DNA from: Fictibacillus solisalsi
GTDB taxonomy: Bacteria; Bacillota; Bacilli; Bacillales; Fictibacillaceae
Assembly: GCF_900103485.1 (NCBI RefSeq)
Contig: NZ_FNHW01000002.1
Coordinates: 310,001-374,000, forward strand
DNA: 64,000 bases
Direction: 5' to 3'
In this document: positions 24,314 through 32,628 of the stretch, piece by piece
How the letters are laid out: the number at the start of each line of letters is the position of its first letter
Numbering within the stretch: the first letter of the stretch is position 1
Position numbers and translations under genes: made by a program
The notes under the pieces: model-generated
Told to the model about the DNA's origin: nothing
Seen by the model: only the letters and a program-made list of their open reading frames with translations
Database searches by the model: none

Positions 24314-24323
24314 GTATGGAGTG

Positions 24324-24578
24324 TTATGCGTTTCTTCGCATACCACGCAGGATAGCACTGACAATCAATACAACGACAATCGCACCGATGATCGCTGGTA
24401 TGATAGCGAAACCTGCTACGGTAGGACCCCAGTCACCAAGGACTAGTCCGCCGAGCCAAGCCCCGACAAAACCTGCGATAATGTTACCAATGATTCCGCC
24501 AGGAACGTCACGTCCTGTGATTACTCCTGCTAACCATCCAATAATACCACCTATAATAAGTGCCCAAAGAAAACTCAT
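24324..24578 (-). CDS. GlsB/YeaQ/YmgE-family stress membrane protein
   Basis: An 84-residue membrane protein of the transglycosylase-associated family. ATG at 24578 follows AAGGAGGAA by 8 bases; the longer upstream frame is intergenic. Three hydrophobic helices carry the family pattern MSFLWALIIGGIIGWLAG, then GGIIGNIIAGFVGAWLGG and AIIGAIVVVLIVSAI. Basic RGMRRNA tail. The name is historical; no transglycosylase activity is implied. Often induced by general stress. It is divergent from the YtxH-like gene. Confidence 0.88.
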   Translation of the reverse strand: MSFLWALIIGGIIGWLAGVITGRDVPGGIIGNIIAGFVGAWLGGLVLGDWGPTVAGFAIIPAIIGAIVVVLIVSAILRGMRRNA

Positions 24579-24669
24579 GTGTGTGTTCCTCCTTAAAATG
24601 TTTTTTGTTTTATTGTGTTGTACCGTTAAGATACCCATTGGCAAATAAAAATAAACAAAATAAAAAAAT

Positions 24670-24695
24670 GTTTTTTCACTCCAAGCATCGGGAAT
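24670..24695 (+). promoter_or_regulatory. candidate SigB promoter of the YtxH-like gene
   Basis: GTTT (from 24670) and a perfect GGGAAT (24690-24695) stand 16 bases apart, close to the SigB consensus GTTT-N12-15-GGGWAW. It lies 47 bases before the YtxH-like gene, a class often under SigB control. Confidence 0.5.
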
Positions 24696-24742
24696 GTAAT
24701 TCGTACACTCACGCAAATACTTATTATAAGGAGAGATGCAAA

Positions 24743-25273
24743 ATGGCTTACCAAAGTTACGAAACGTATCAGAAAAATGACAGTAAATTATTAAAAGGCA
24801 TTTTAATCGGAGCTGCGGTCGGAGCTGCGGTTGCTATGCTGGATCGTTCGACCCGGCAATCCATGAAGCAGCGTTCCATCGGGGTAAAAGATACGACCAT
24901 GAACCTTGCAAGGACTGTTAAAGATGATCCTCAATCTCTGACCAGCGGCATGAAGGAAACGTTTCAATCAGCATCAACAGCAGTAAATGATGTTGTTGAA
25001 GATGTAAAACATCTTATGAGTACAGTGGACAGTGTAAAAAACACAGGGATGCAGGCGGTAGAACAAGTAAAGGGAGCAGGAAATGAAGTCGCTAAAATCG
25101 GCAGCAAATTAAAGGATGCCGGACAGGATGTAAAAGAGCACAGCAAAGATACAGTAGCCGAAATTTCTGATAAAAATTCTACTTCACCTACTTCATCCAC
25201 TTCCACTTCAGGTCCGTCCTATGCGGATTTAGACAATGAACCACATGTCGTCGGAAGGAATCAGGGCAACTAA
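24743..25273 (+). CDS. YtxH-like general stress protein
   Basis: A 176-residue protein. ATG at 24743 follows AAGGAGAG. A short glycine/alanine hydrophobic helix (residues 17-32, LKGILIGAAVGAAVAML) is followed by a long amphipathic helical region rich in Lys, Asp and Val with LEA-like repeats (KDTTMNLARTVKDDPQSL; VNDVVEDVKHLMSTVDSVK). The tail is a Ser/Thr-rich linker and a charged end. Family members are membrane-tethered stress proteins of unknown activity. Confidence 0.8.
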   Translation: MAYQSYETYQKNDSKLLKGILIGAAVGAAVAMLDRSTRQSMKQRSIGVKDTTMNLARTVKDDPQSLTSGMKETFQSASTAVNDVVEDVKHLMSTVDSVKNTGMQAVEQVKGAGNEVAKIGSKLKDAGQDVKEHSKDTVAEISDKNSTSPTSSTSTSGPSYADLDNEPHVVGRNQGN

Positions 25274-25289
25274 TCGTTGCCCTTTTTTT
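25264..25289 (+). terminator. rho-independent terminator
   Basis: GGGCAA and TTGCCC with a 7-base loop and seven T. The hairpin includes the stop codon of the YtxH-like gene. Confidence 0.75.
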
Positions 25290-25318
25290 CAATGGGCCAA
25301 ACAGCGAGGTGAACCTAT

Positions 25319-26194
25319 ATGAATTTATTTAGCCAGCTTAAAGGCATATCTCCCAAATCATTTGCAGTGGAGTTTATGCACAGCTTTAAGAAAAATGATG
25401 TGCCGGACTTGGCAGCACAGCTTGCCTACTATTTTCTTTTGTCTCTCTTTCCATTTATGATCTTTCTGATTACGCTCGGCGGTATTTTTATATCTCCGGA
25501 AGATGCGGTTAAAGTGTTAAATAATGTGGTTCCGGGTGAATCGATGAAGATCATCAGGGAAAACCTGCAGACGGTCATCGAATCCAAAAAGGGAGGGCTT
25601 CTTTCTTTCGGGATCATTGCCACTCTCTGGTCCGCTTCAAATGGCGTAAATGCGGTGATTAAGGCATTGAATGAAGCATATGGCGTTGAAGAGTGCCGGT
25701 CATTTATTATGGCAAGAACCCTTGCCGTGTTTCTTACCATTGGGCTCATCCTGGCCATCGTTGTTTCTCTTGTCCTACCCGTGTTTGGAAAAATGATTGG
25801 TGAATTTATTTTCTCCTATCTCGGCCTGGATCAGGTTTTCCTCAGCATATGGGGATTGATGCGCTGGCTGATTAGTTTTCTGGTCATAGCTGTCGTTTTT
25901 TCTGTCCTTTATTACATGGGGCCCTGCAAAAGACTGAAGTATCGTGAAGTATGGTATGGTGCAGTCTTTTCTACAGTTGCCTGGCTGATTGTTTCTTTGT
26001 GCTTCGCATTTTATGTAGACAGCTTTGGAAATTATTCTGCTACATACGGAAGCCTTGGAGCTGTGATTGTCCTCATGCTGTGGTTTTATTTGACAGGACT
26101 GGTTGTTGTCCTTGGCGGCGTAATCAATGCAACATTGCATAAATTTAAAATTGATCAGGCTTATGAAAGAGGCCTGCTGACTAAAACAAGATAA
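25319..26194 (+). CDS. YihY/BrkB-family membrane protein (YfkH-like)
   Basis: A 291-residue integral membrane protein with about six hydrophobic helices. Family signatures: DLAAQLAYYFLLSLFPFMIF near residue 30, GLLSFGIIATLWSASNGVNA near 95, and YATYGSLGAVIVLMLWFYLT-type text near 245 (here SATYGSLGAV). GAGGTGAAC precedes the ATG. Despite older names the family is not RNase BN; its transport or envelope role is undefined. B. subtilis yfkH lies in the same neighbourhood. Confidence 0.9.
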   Translation: MNLFSQLKGISPKSFAVEFMHSFKKNDVPDLAAQLAYYFLLSLFPFMIFLITLGGIFISPEDAVKVLNNVVPGESMKIIRENLQTVIESKKGGLLSFGIIATLWSASNGVNAVIKALNEAYGVEECRSFIMARTLAVFLTIGLILAIVVSLVLPVFGKMIGEFIFSYLGLDQVFLSIWGLMRWLISFLVIAVVFSVLYYMGPCKRLKYREVWYGAVFSTVAWLIVSLCFAFYVDSFGNYSATYGSLGAVIVLMLWFYLTGLVVVLGGVINATLHKFKIDQAYERGLLTKTR

Positions 26195-26206
26195 TGTTTT
26201 GTAAAA

Positions 26207-26234
26207 AAAGACCGCATTGGGCGGTTTTTTTTTG
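26207..26234 (+). terminator. rho-independent terminator
   Basis: ACCGC and GCGGT arms, preceded by A residues and followed by nine T. Confidence 0.8.
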
Positions 26235-26363
26235 GACAAATTTACCCCCCAAATGCATGATTTCCTATCGACCTCATATGGTATAATGAACGGGGCTTTT
26301 TTTTGAGCATAAGTTGGATGTTCTGCGATTGGCCGGGATCAAGCGATTGAATGGAGAAGGAAA

Positions 26364-26846
26364 ATGACCAAGAATAAAAACGTTACTAAGAAAAAGGCCC
26401 GGTTAAAGTGGAGAAATATCGGCTGGCTTATGTTTTTGATTTATTTTACGGTTCTGATATACGTCACTCTCTTTACATACAACCATTATGTGTACGGAAA
26501 ATCACTGAACCTTGTGCTGTTTGACAGTATAAGGCTGATGTGGAAAAGCGGCGATTACTGGCTGATCTTTAAAAACATTATTGGAAACGTCGTACTATTC
26601 TTTCCTCTGGGATTCTTGCCGCCCCTGATCCACCGCTTTTTCTCAAAATGGGGACTTATGTTTTTCATTGGATTCGGGACAAGCTCTATCATCGAAGTGC
26701 TGCAATATTGTTATGCTCACCGCATTTTCGATATCGATGACATCTTATTAAATGGATTTGGCACCATGGTTGGGCTTGGTGTGTTTAAATTTTGCGCTCT
26801 CATCTATAGAATTATTGAAAATAACATATTAAAAAGAAAAAGGTAG
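26364..26846 (+). CDS. VanZ-family membrane protein
   Basis: A 160-residue protein with a basic N terminus and four or five hydrophobic helices. VanZ signature: LVLFDSIRLMWK, then NIIGNVVLFFPLGFLPPLI near residue 75 and GTSSIIEVLQYCYAHRIFDIDDILLNGFG near 110. AGAAGGAA precedes the ATG. VanZ homologues can give low-level teicoplanin resistance, but chromosomal Bacillaceae copies like this are usually of unknown role. Confidence 0.88.
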   Translation: MTKNKNVTKKKARLKWRNIGWLMFLIYFTVLIYVTLFTYNHYVYGKSLNLVLFDSIRLMWKSGDYWLIFKNIIGNVVLFFPLGFLPPLIHRFFSKWGLMFFIGFGTSSIIEVLQYCYAHRIFDIDDILLNGFGTMVGLGVFKFCALIYRIIENNILKRKR

Positions 26847-26866
26847 CTTCCATAGCTGCCTTTTTG
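26838..26866 (+). terminator. rho-independent terminator
   Basis: AAAGGTAGCT and AGCTGCCTTT with loop TCCAT and a T run; it overlaps the last VanZ codons. Confidence 0.8.
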
Positions 26867-26903
26867 CAGTTTTGGGGCTGTTTGAGGAGGGATAAGAGGC
26901 GGT

Positions 26904-26957
26904 ATGTGGATTGGTTGCGGTTCGAATCACCTCATTTTCAACAAAAAAGCCGCCTGA
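26904..26957 (+). CDS. possible 17-residue peptide gene between two terminators
   Basis: ATG at 26904 opens MWIGCGSNHLIFNKKAA and stops at 26957 inside the next terminator stem. GAGGAGGG is 12 bases before it. It lies in its own segment between the VanZ terminator and a second terminator, so a short transcript is plausible. I see no promoter with certainty. It may be a small peptide gene, part of a small RNA, or chance. Confidence 0.3.
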   Translation: MWIGCGSNHLIFNKKAA

Positions 26958-26979
26958 TGGAAAGGGCGGCTTTTTTTAT
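26943..26979 (+). terminator. rho-independent terminator (both strands)
   Basis: AAAAAGCCGCC and GGGCGGCTTTTT arms around a 9-base loop, with A and T runs. It has no clear gene on its left except the 17-codon ORF; it could also end the leftward thioredoxin-like gene. Confidence 0.75.
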
Positions 26980-27028
26980 GATCCAGCTTCAACTGTCGCT
27001 TTTAAACGGGCTCTTCAGCTTTTCTTTA

Positions 27029-27478
27029 TTACTTAGTTTCTTTTCCTAGGACGCGGTTGACGCGTTTGGTTAGCATTTTCATGCCTTCACCGCCGGCTTG
27101 GAAGTGGCGAAGTTTTCCTTCTGCATCAAAAACGTAATAGGCTGGTACATATTGGTTTTCGAAAGCATCGGTAAGGTTATGTTGATTATCAACAAAGATG
27201 GGCTGGGAAATGTCGTGTTCTTTTGCTACTTCTTTGATTTGGTCAAGGTCCAGATCTTTTTCAGAACGCGGCATATGCACGGCAACGACATTTAATTCAT
27301 CTTGATAATCGTCACGGAATTTGTTGATGTTTGGCATAGCTTCTTTACATAGTCCGCAGCTTACAGACCAAAAGTGAATAAGGGTTGGTTTGTTGCCGAT
27401 CAGCTCTTCTTTTTTAACTTCTCCGTTAATCCATTCTGTTGCGCCATTTAATTCCGGCATTTCATCACGTAGTCTCAT
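27029..27478 (-). CDS. TlpA-like thioredoxin-fold protein
   Basis: A 149-residue thioredoxin-like protein. The active site is C-x2-C (HFWSVSCGLCKEAMPNI, near residue 40). The family's cis-Pro lies in QYVPAYYVFDAEGKL. It lacks a signal peptide or membrane anchor, unlike ResA or StoA, so it is probably cytoplasmic. The ATG is 12 bases after an AAAGGAG. It probably reduces disulfides or peroxides using an unknown partner. Confidence 0.87.
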   Translation of the reverse strand: MRLRDEMPELNGATEWINGEVKKEELIGNKPTLIHFWSVSCGLCKEAMPNINKFRDDYQDELNVVAVHMPRSEKDLDLDQIKEVAKEHDISQPIFVDNQHNLTDAFENQYVPAYYVFDAEGKLRHFQAGGEGMKMLTKRVNRVLGKETK

Positions 27479-27618
27479 GAATAGGTGGCTCCTTTGCTAA
27501 TTTTTTTATTTATAATTATTATTATTTAATTTCAATTATAAGTATAAGGAATTTCAACACAGAATGCAAAAATATTGCCTTCTCTAGTATGCATTTTGAC
27601 AGCTTATATTATTGGTTC

Positions 27619-28803
27619 TCAGACGACGTTTTTTTGCGACTGATTTCTTTCCCCGGTTCCTTTATGAAAATAGGTGACAAGGAGGAGAATCAACAGCATG
27701 CCGCTGATCGCGTAAACAAAGGCGCCTGATTGGAAGGCTTCAATAAACCAGCCGCCAACAAGAGGGCCCGTCATGCTTCCGGAGCTGAAGGCGATTCCGG
27801 CCAGGATATTGCCCACAGGCAGAAGGTGCAACGGAAGGAGATCGCTCATATACGTAATTCCAAGTGAAAAAAGGGAACCGACAAACATACCGGCAATGAA
27901 AAACAGAAGTAAATAAATCCACATGTGGCTGCCAGCCAATAACGTACCTGTAAAGGACAGAAATCCAACGAAAAGGCATACGAGCAGCACTTTTCTCCGG
28001 CCAAAGCGGTCACTCCATAATCCAAGTGGCAATTGAAAGACAAGGCTTCCAACGACAAAAGATGGCAGCAAAACGGAAACCCAATCCACCGGTATTCCAT
28101 GCCGCAATGCGTAAACAGGGAAAGAACCATTTAGCGAAGCCTCCAGGAATCCGTAGCCAAATGTAGGCAGAAGGGCGACCCAGGAAGACCGAATAACTTC
28201 ACGGTAGCGTCCAAGTGTATTCATTCCTGCTTCTTTTATACCTTCAGACGATGGAAACTCATTTTGAATGAACGTCATAATAAACAGTGATATCAGGCAG
28301 AAGGCTCCTGATATAAGAAATGGCAGTGCCTCGCTCACGGAAGCAAGTCTGGTCATAAGCGGTCCGATTCCAAAGCCAGCTCCAAACGCAATTCCATACA
28401 GAGCGATGTTTCGGCCACGCTTTGCAGCAGGGCTGTTGGATGTCACCCAAACCTGTGTGGAGAAATGGAGCATGTGATCTCCAACCCCGATCACCAGACG
28501 AAGCGCGAACCAAAACCAGAAGGCTTTCCACCAGGGGAATAAAAAAAGCGAAACAGTAACAAGGATAAGCCCTGACAGGATTATTTTTTTATAGCCCAAT
28601 CTTCTCATCGGTTTTTCAATAAAAGGTGAAGCAAGAACAATACCGATATACAGAGCGATGGCATTTAATCCGTTTAATGTAGAAGAAGTGCCCGCCTCTT
28701 CCAGCAGAATGGCGATCAATGGCAGAAGCATGCCTTGAGAAAATCCTGAAATAAAAACAATACTTACTAAAATGGAGAATTTTGATCGAGTTAATACAGC
28801 CAT
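27619..28803 (-). CDS. MFS transporter, probable drug or metabolite exporter
   Basis: A 394-residue protein with 12 predicted membrane helices. ATG at 28803 gives MAVLTRSKFSILVSIVFISG; the upstream extension is hydrophilic and lacks a site. The helix 2-3 loop reads RRLGYKKIILSGLIL, the MFS motif A variant, and the mid-protein copy is WSDRFGRRKVLLV (the GxLxDRxGRR form). Motif-C-like glycines occur in helix 5 (GAGFGIGPL). The substrate is not evident. Divergent from an OsmC-like gene. Confidence 0.88.
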   Translation of the reverse strand: MAVLTRSKFSILVSIVFISGFSQGMLLPLIAILLEEAGTSSTLNGLNAIALYIGIVLASPFIEKPMRRLGYKKIILSGLILVTVSLFLFPWWKAFWFWFALRLVIGVGDHMLHFSTQVWVTSNSPAAKRGRNIALYGIAFGAGFGIGPLMTRLASVSEALPFLISGAFCLISLFIMTFIQNEFPSSEGIKEAGMNTLGRYREVIRSSWVALLPTFGYGFLEASLNGSFPVYALRHGIPVDWVSVLLPSFVVGSLVFQLPLGLWSDRFGRRKVLLVCLFVGFLSFTGTLLAGSHMWIYLLLFFIAGMFVGSLFSLGITYMSDLLPLHLLPVGNILAGIAFSSGSMTGPLVGGWFIEAFQSGAFVYAISGMLLILLLVTYFHKGTGERNQSQKNVV

Positions 28804-28933
28804 TATATTACCTGTCCTTTGCGTCAGATCTATCCTCATTTTACAATGAATAGCCTTGTCATGGACAGGAAATCGCAATTTTTGTAAAAACCAACGAAAG
28901 TTGTATAAACTGTATGGTATACGAGGTGATGTT

Positions 28934-29317
28934 ATGGAATTTACAATGAGAGAAAATGGGTTTCAAACGCAATTTGAATATGGGTCCCTTGATATTTCAG
29001 GAGATGCAAGCTATGGATTCAGGCCGTATCAGCTGATGGTGTCATCTGTCGCGGTCTGCAGCGGGGGGGTGCTCCGAAAAGTACTGGCAAAAATGCGGCT
29101 GGAAGTGGATGATATCAAAATTAAAGCGGATGTCGTCAGAAACAAGGAGGAGGCAGACCGGATTGAAAGCATTCATATGCATTTTATTTTGAAAGGCAAT
29201 GGTCTGTCACCAGAGAAAATTGAAAAAGCACTGCGCGTTACAGAGAAAAACTGTTCAATGGTTCAGTCGGTGAAAGACAGCATCCGCATCAGTGATTCAT
29301 TTGAACTGATGAACTGA
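28934..29317 (+). CDS. OsmC/Ohr-family protein
   Basis: A 127-residue OsmC-like protein. ATG at 28934 follows GAGGTGAT. The family's first Cys is in MVSSVAVCSGGVLRKVLAKM (near residue 42) and the second in VTEKNCSMVQSVKDSI (near 108). These two form the peroxidatic pair that reduces organic hydroperoxides in family members. The YRPxELL-type motif is the variant FRPYQLMVSS. It is shorter than Ohr; the YhfA/OsmC branch fits best. Substrate unknown. Confidence 0.87.
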   Translation: MEFTMRENGFQTQFEYGSLDISGDASYGFRPYQLMVSSVAVCSGGVLRKVLAKMRLEVDDIKIKADVVRNKEEADRIESIHMHFILKGNGLSPEKIEKALRVTEKNCSMVQSVKDSIRISDSFELMN

Positions 29318-29324
29318 TTGCATA

Positions 29325-29358
29325 AAGAAAAGCATTCCTTTCGGGAATGCTTTTCTTG
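29325..29358 (+). terminator. rho-independent terminator (both strands)
   Basis: AAGAAAAGCATTCC and GGGAATGCTTTTCTT form a nearly perfect stem with loop TTTC. It serves the two convergent genes. Confidence 0.85.
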
Positions 29359-29364
29359 GTTTTT

Positions 29365-29781
29365 TTACATATCTAATGTAACGGGCTCTTTTTCTTTTGA
29401 ATTCATCAGACGGAATGCCGTAGGCTGAATCTCGAGGATGATTAGATCAGGATCATCAGGACCCGTAAACCAGTGCTTCATCATATCTTGCCAGAATTCT
29501 TCTTTAATCACTTCTTTATCACGAATCTTGATCGTCCCCTGCATTTCAATATAGGGGCTGTCCCAGTCGGTGTAGCCTAAAAGTACATGAACATTTGGGT
29601 TTTCTTCAATCTCATCCACTTTATGTGTTTGTTTACTTGTTGCTGTTAACAGGGTAATATCATCACGTTGGAAGTACATATATCGTGCGTTTGGTTTGTT
29701 CTGTGAAACGGTGGAAAGGGTGCCGATAGGATTAGAGTCCACAATATCTTTAATTTTTTGCTTAAATTCTTCCTGATTCAT
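29365..29781 (-). CDS. pyridoxamine 5'-phosphate oxidase-fold general stress protein (YdaG-like)
   Basis: A 138-residue flavin-binding split-barrel protein. ATG at 29781 follows AAAGGAGAA by 8 bases. Recognisable parts: IVDSNPIGTLSTVSQNKPNARYMYF, then HKVDEIEENPNVHVLLGYTD and YIEMQGTIKIRDKE. This is the general stress protein 26 group (B. subtilis YdaG), which binds FMN or related cofactors and is SigB-controlled there. No enzymatic activity is established. Confidence 0.87.
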   Translation of the reverse strand: MNQEEFKQKIKDIVDSNPIGTLSTVSQNKPNARYMYFQRDDITLLTATSKQTHKVDEIEENPNVHVLLGYTDWDSPYIEMQGTIKIRDKEVIKEEFWQDMMKHWFTGPDDPDLIILEIQPTAFRLMNSKEKEPVTLDM

Positions 29782-29881
29782 AAATAATTCTCCTTTCATT
29801 TTTCACCTGTTAAAATAGTTCCACAAATTTGAATCGAGTAAACACAGAACCATTTTTAGAACATGGAGAGGAGCAAGGGCA

Positions 29882-31237
29882 ATGGCGCTTAGCCACGATT
29901 TTACAAAAGGCAATCTGTTCAAAAGTATGATTTTCTATTCCTGGCCCATCTTCCTGAGCAATCTCCTCCAGGTTTCCTTTCAAATTATTGACAGCTATTG
30001 GGTGGGAAACCTTCTTGGAAGCAGGGAAGTCGGAGCAATTTCGATATCGTCGACGGTCATTTTTGCCGTCTTGTCGTTTATTATTGGGATCAATGGGGCC
30101 GCACTGACTGTCCTTTCACAGCAAAAAGGAGCGGATGATGCCGAAGGGCTCAGAAAATCAGTGAATGCCTTTGTCACCCTTTTGGGATGTTTGGCCATTT
30201 TGCTTGGCATGATTGGATTTTTTTCATCTCAGTGGCTGCTTAAGCTTCTCGGAACCCCGCAATCCGTGATGCCCATGGCGGAAAACTATCTTCAGATTAA
30301 TTTTGCGGGCATTTTGTTTTTGTTTGGCTACAATTTTATTTCGACCATCCTTCGGGCAATGGGGGACAGTAAAACACCTGTACAGTTTGTGCTGATTGCC
30401 GTTATTTTAAATGCCATCCTTGATCCTTTGTTTATTAGTGGATTTCACCTTGGATTGAATGGTGCAGCTTATGCCACGATCTTTTCGCAAGGTGTCGCTT
30501 TCTTATATGGGGTGTACCATTCCGTTAAAACAGGCAAGGTTCCTTTTGAAGTTCCTCATTGGCCGGAAAGCTATTATTTAAAGACAGTTACGGCACTTGG
30601 ACTGCCGGCGGGGTTTCAGATGCTGTTAATATCCGGTGGAGTGGCTGCAATCATGAGTGTGGTTGCTTCCTTTGGGGAAGATGTGGTCGCCGGGTTTGGA
30701 GTCGCCCAGCGCATGGACAGTCTGATCATGCTGCCTGCCATGACACTTGGTTCAGCTGTAAACAGTATGGCTGGCCAAAATATTGGTGCAAATAAATGGC
30801 ACAGGGTTTCATTGGTGGCGAGGAATGGGATTTATCTTATTTTAAGTGTCACCCTTTTAATCAGCGGAATTGTATTTGCCGGGGCCACCTGGTTTATTTC
30901 CTTATTTGTTAAGGATACAGAAACGATTGAATTTGGTGCTCAATATTTAAGAAGCATTGCTTTCTTTTATCCGTTTCTGGGTATTAATTTTGTTTTGAAC
31001 GGGGTTGTCCGGGCTTCAGGCGCTATGGTGCAAGTTCTGATCCTGAACCTCATTTCATTTTGGATTCTTCGATACCCATTGACCTATTTATTTGCAGAGT
31101 GGTTGGGGGAACGAGGGATTGCCTTTGGAATGTCCGTAAGCTTTATCATTAGCAGTGTTTTCGCCATTTTGTATTACAAGCTTGGGAAATGGAAGGATAT
31201 CCGCATATTAAAGCATGAAAAGGAAAAAGACGCCTGA
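29882..31237 (+). CDS. MATE-family efflux transporter
   Basis: A 451-residue protein with 12 membrane helices. It begins SHDFTKGNLFKSMIFYSWPI, followed by QIIDSYWVGNLLGSREVGA, the standard MATE opening. The second half mirrors the first: ALGLPAGFQMLLISGGVAAI and FGVAQRMDSLIMLPAMTLGS. GGAGAGGAG precedes the ATG. MATE proteins export cationic drugs or metabolites using sodium or proton gradients; the substrate is unknown. Confidence 0.92.
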   Translation: MALSHDFTKGNLFKSMIFYSWPIFLSNLLQVSFQIIDSYWVGNLLGSREVGAISISSTVIFAVLSFIIGINGAALTVLSQQKGADDAEGLRKSVNAFVTLLGCLAILLGMIGFFSSQWLLKLLGTPQSVMPMAENYLQINFAGILFLFGYNFISTILRAMGDSKTPVQFVLIAVILNAILDPLFISGFHLGLNGAAYATIFSQGVAFLYGVYHSVKTGKVPFEVPHWPESYYLKTVTALGLPAGFQMLLISGGVAAIMSVVASFGEDVVAGFGVAQRMDSLIMLPAMTLGSAVNSMAGQNIGANKWHRVSLVARNGIYLILSVTLLISGIVFAGATWFISLFVKDTETIEFGAQYLRSIAFFYPFLGINFVLNGVVRASGAMVQVLILNLISFWILRYPLTYLFAEWLGERGIAFGMSVSFIISSVFAILYYKLGKWKDIRILKHEKEKDA

Positions 31238-31259
31238 ATTTAAAGGCGTCTTTTTTTGT
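31229..31259 (+). terminator. rho-independent terminator
   Basis: GACGCC and GGCGTC arms with seven T following; overlaps the stop codon of the MATE gene. Confidence 0.8.
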
Positions 31260-31338
31260 GTAAAAATTTGTTATTCACTCAGCATGGATAAATTTCTACA
31301 ACAAGAAAAAAATAGGGATATAAAAGGAGGAAAAACAC

Positions 31339-32154
31339 ATGAAACGGAACACTTTGGCGTTGGGTTTAAATCGGAACTCATCCGCCTTATTCCTTGTTAT
31401 ATTTATGATTTTTTCCCTGGTTGTCCAGCCGCATTCCGCTGCTGCGGCAGGTGTAAGGGTTCCGGGATCGGTTGTTAGTATCTCTAAGGAAAACACCTAT
31501 CCTAACTCCGCACAAGACCTTCCTTACCTTGAACCGAGCAAATTGGCTAAGTCAATGCTGAAAACGTCCAATGTGGCCATAACCAACCCGGATTTAATTC
31601 GTATGTTGAACGAGTCTGTCATTCATCCGTCAAAATTGGCTATTGGTTACAGAGCCAAAATCTTTCTTGGAGTGTGGCCTCTTTCGTATCAATCTACAGA
31701 ATCAGCCGTTAATTGGGAATATCAGCAAATCAATTTGAACAGACTTGACAACCGGGGAGGCAAGTCGCTTGCTCAGCTGCGCTATCATCAGCAGATGCAC
31801 AAACGTGTGACTGGAGGGCTTACTGCTGAAATCCCTAACAGCGAAGCGGTAAAGAAAATGATGATGATTGCTGCAGGGGAAAAAACCAAACTTCCTCTTT
31901 CATTTCAGACGAATATTGGAGCGGGTACCAAGAAAAACAATGTGTATAACATTGCACCTAAGCAGGTGGGATACTTGTCAAGCTATGTTCCAGCTGTGAA
32001 TGAAAAAGGCAGGGTCACCTACGGTGAAGTCTATATTGTCCTAAAAGGCAGTAAACGAAAAATCGAAGTTCAAAATGTAACCCAACAGGGAATCGGAGCA
32101 TGGATTCCTGTCCAGGAACACGTTTCATTCAGGTTTCATTCGTCGAATATGTAA
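31339..32154 (+). CDS. yfkD: YfkD-family secreted protein
   Basis: A 271-residue secreted protein closely resembling B. subtilis YfkD. A basic start and hydrophobic core (SALFLVIFMIFSLVVQPHSA) make a Sec signal peptide, cut near AAA-AG (residue 37). Conserved blocks: NPDLIRMLNESV, NRGGKSLAQLRYHQQ, NSEAVKKMMMIAAGEKTKLP, SYVPAVNEKGRVTYGEVY and GIGAWIPVQEHVSF. AGGAGGAAA precedes the ATG. Function unknown. As in B. subtilis it is near yfkAB. Confidence 0.88.
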   Translation: MKRNTLALGLNRNSSALFLVIFMIFSLVVQPHSAAAAGVRVPGSVVSISKENTYPNSAQDLPYLEPSKLAKSMLKTSNVAITNPDLIRMLNESVIHPSKLAIGYRAKIFLGVWPLSYQSTESAVNWEYQQINLNRLDNRGGKSLAQLRYHQQMHKRVTGGLTAEIPNSEAVKKMMMIAAGEKTKLPLSFQTNIGAGTKKNNVYNIAPKQVGYLSSYVPAVNEKGRVTYGEVYIVLKGSKRKIEVQNVTQQGIGAWIPVQEHVSFRFHSSNM

Positions 32155-32190
32155 ATAAAAAAGAACCAGCTAAAGCTGGTTCTTTTTTAT
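32155..32190 (+). terminator. rho-independent terminator (both strands)
   Basis: AAAAAAGAACCAGC and GCTGGTTCTTTTTT pair around TAAA, a perfect bidirectional terminator. Confidence 0.88.
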
Positions 32191-32516
32191 TTTTGAAGTT
32201 CGCATTCTTCAACCCACTGCTCACTCCAAGATTGAATAGATTCAATAATGGATCTTAGGGATTCTCCCTTTTCTGTCAATGCATACTCGATGCGGACCGG
32301 GGTTTCAGGATAAACATGGCGCGAAACAATACCGACGGATTCCAATTCTTTCATGCGCTCCGTAAGCATGCGGTCGCTCATCTCGGGGATTTGCTTTTTA
32401 ATATCTTTAAAACGCCTTGAACCTCCCAATAAAACACGGATGATGAGACCCGTCCATTTTTTTCCTATAATATCTATCGCTACTTCATATCTGGGACACA
32501 TTGTGTTGTAATCCAT
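32187..32516 (-). CDS. HxlR-family winged-helix regulator, possibly redox-sensing
   Basis: A 109-residue DNA-binding protein. ATG at 32516 follows TGAGGTG; a GTG nine bases upstream is possible. The winged helix runs through IIGKKWTGLIIRVLLGGSRR, MSDRMLTERMKELESVGIV and IEYALTEKGESL. Cys7 (MDYNTMCPRYE) sits where YodB and HypR carry their thiol sensor, so sensing of quinones or hypochlorite is possible. No target gene is obvious next to it. Confidence 0.87.
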   Translation of the reverse strand: MDYNTMCPRYEVAIDIIGKKWTGLIIRVLLGGSRRFKDIKKQIPEMSDRMLTERMKELESVGIVSRHVYPETPVRIEYALTEKGESLRSIIESIQSWSEQWVEECELQK

Positions 32517-32628
32517 ACAATTCACCTCATTGTATTGATCTTTCGACTATCCAAGTTACTCATTATAGTCTTTCCTATGATGATACTCCCAAAACTTACT
32601 ATTGTAAAGTTTATAACTTTTTAATTAG

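Noticed and set aside
26915-26945. tRNA fragment around GGTTCGAATC
   Set aside because: Only a loop-like string; the flanking bases do not form a T stem and no other tRNA arm is present. The same bases read better as the 17-codon ORF.
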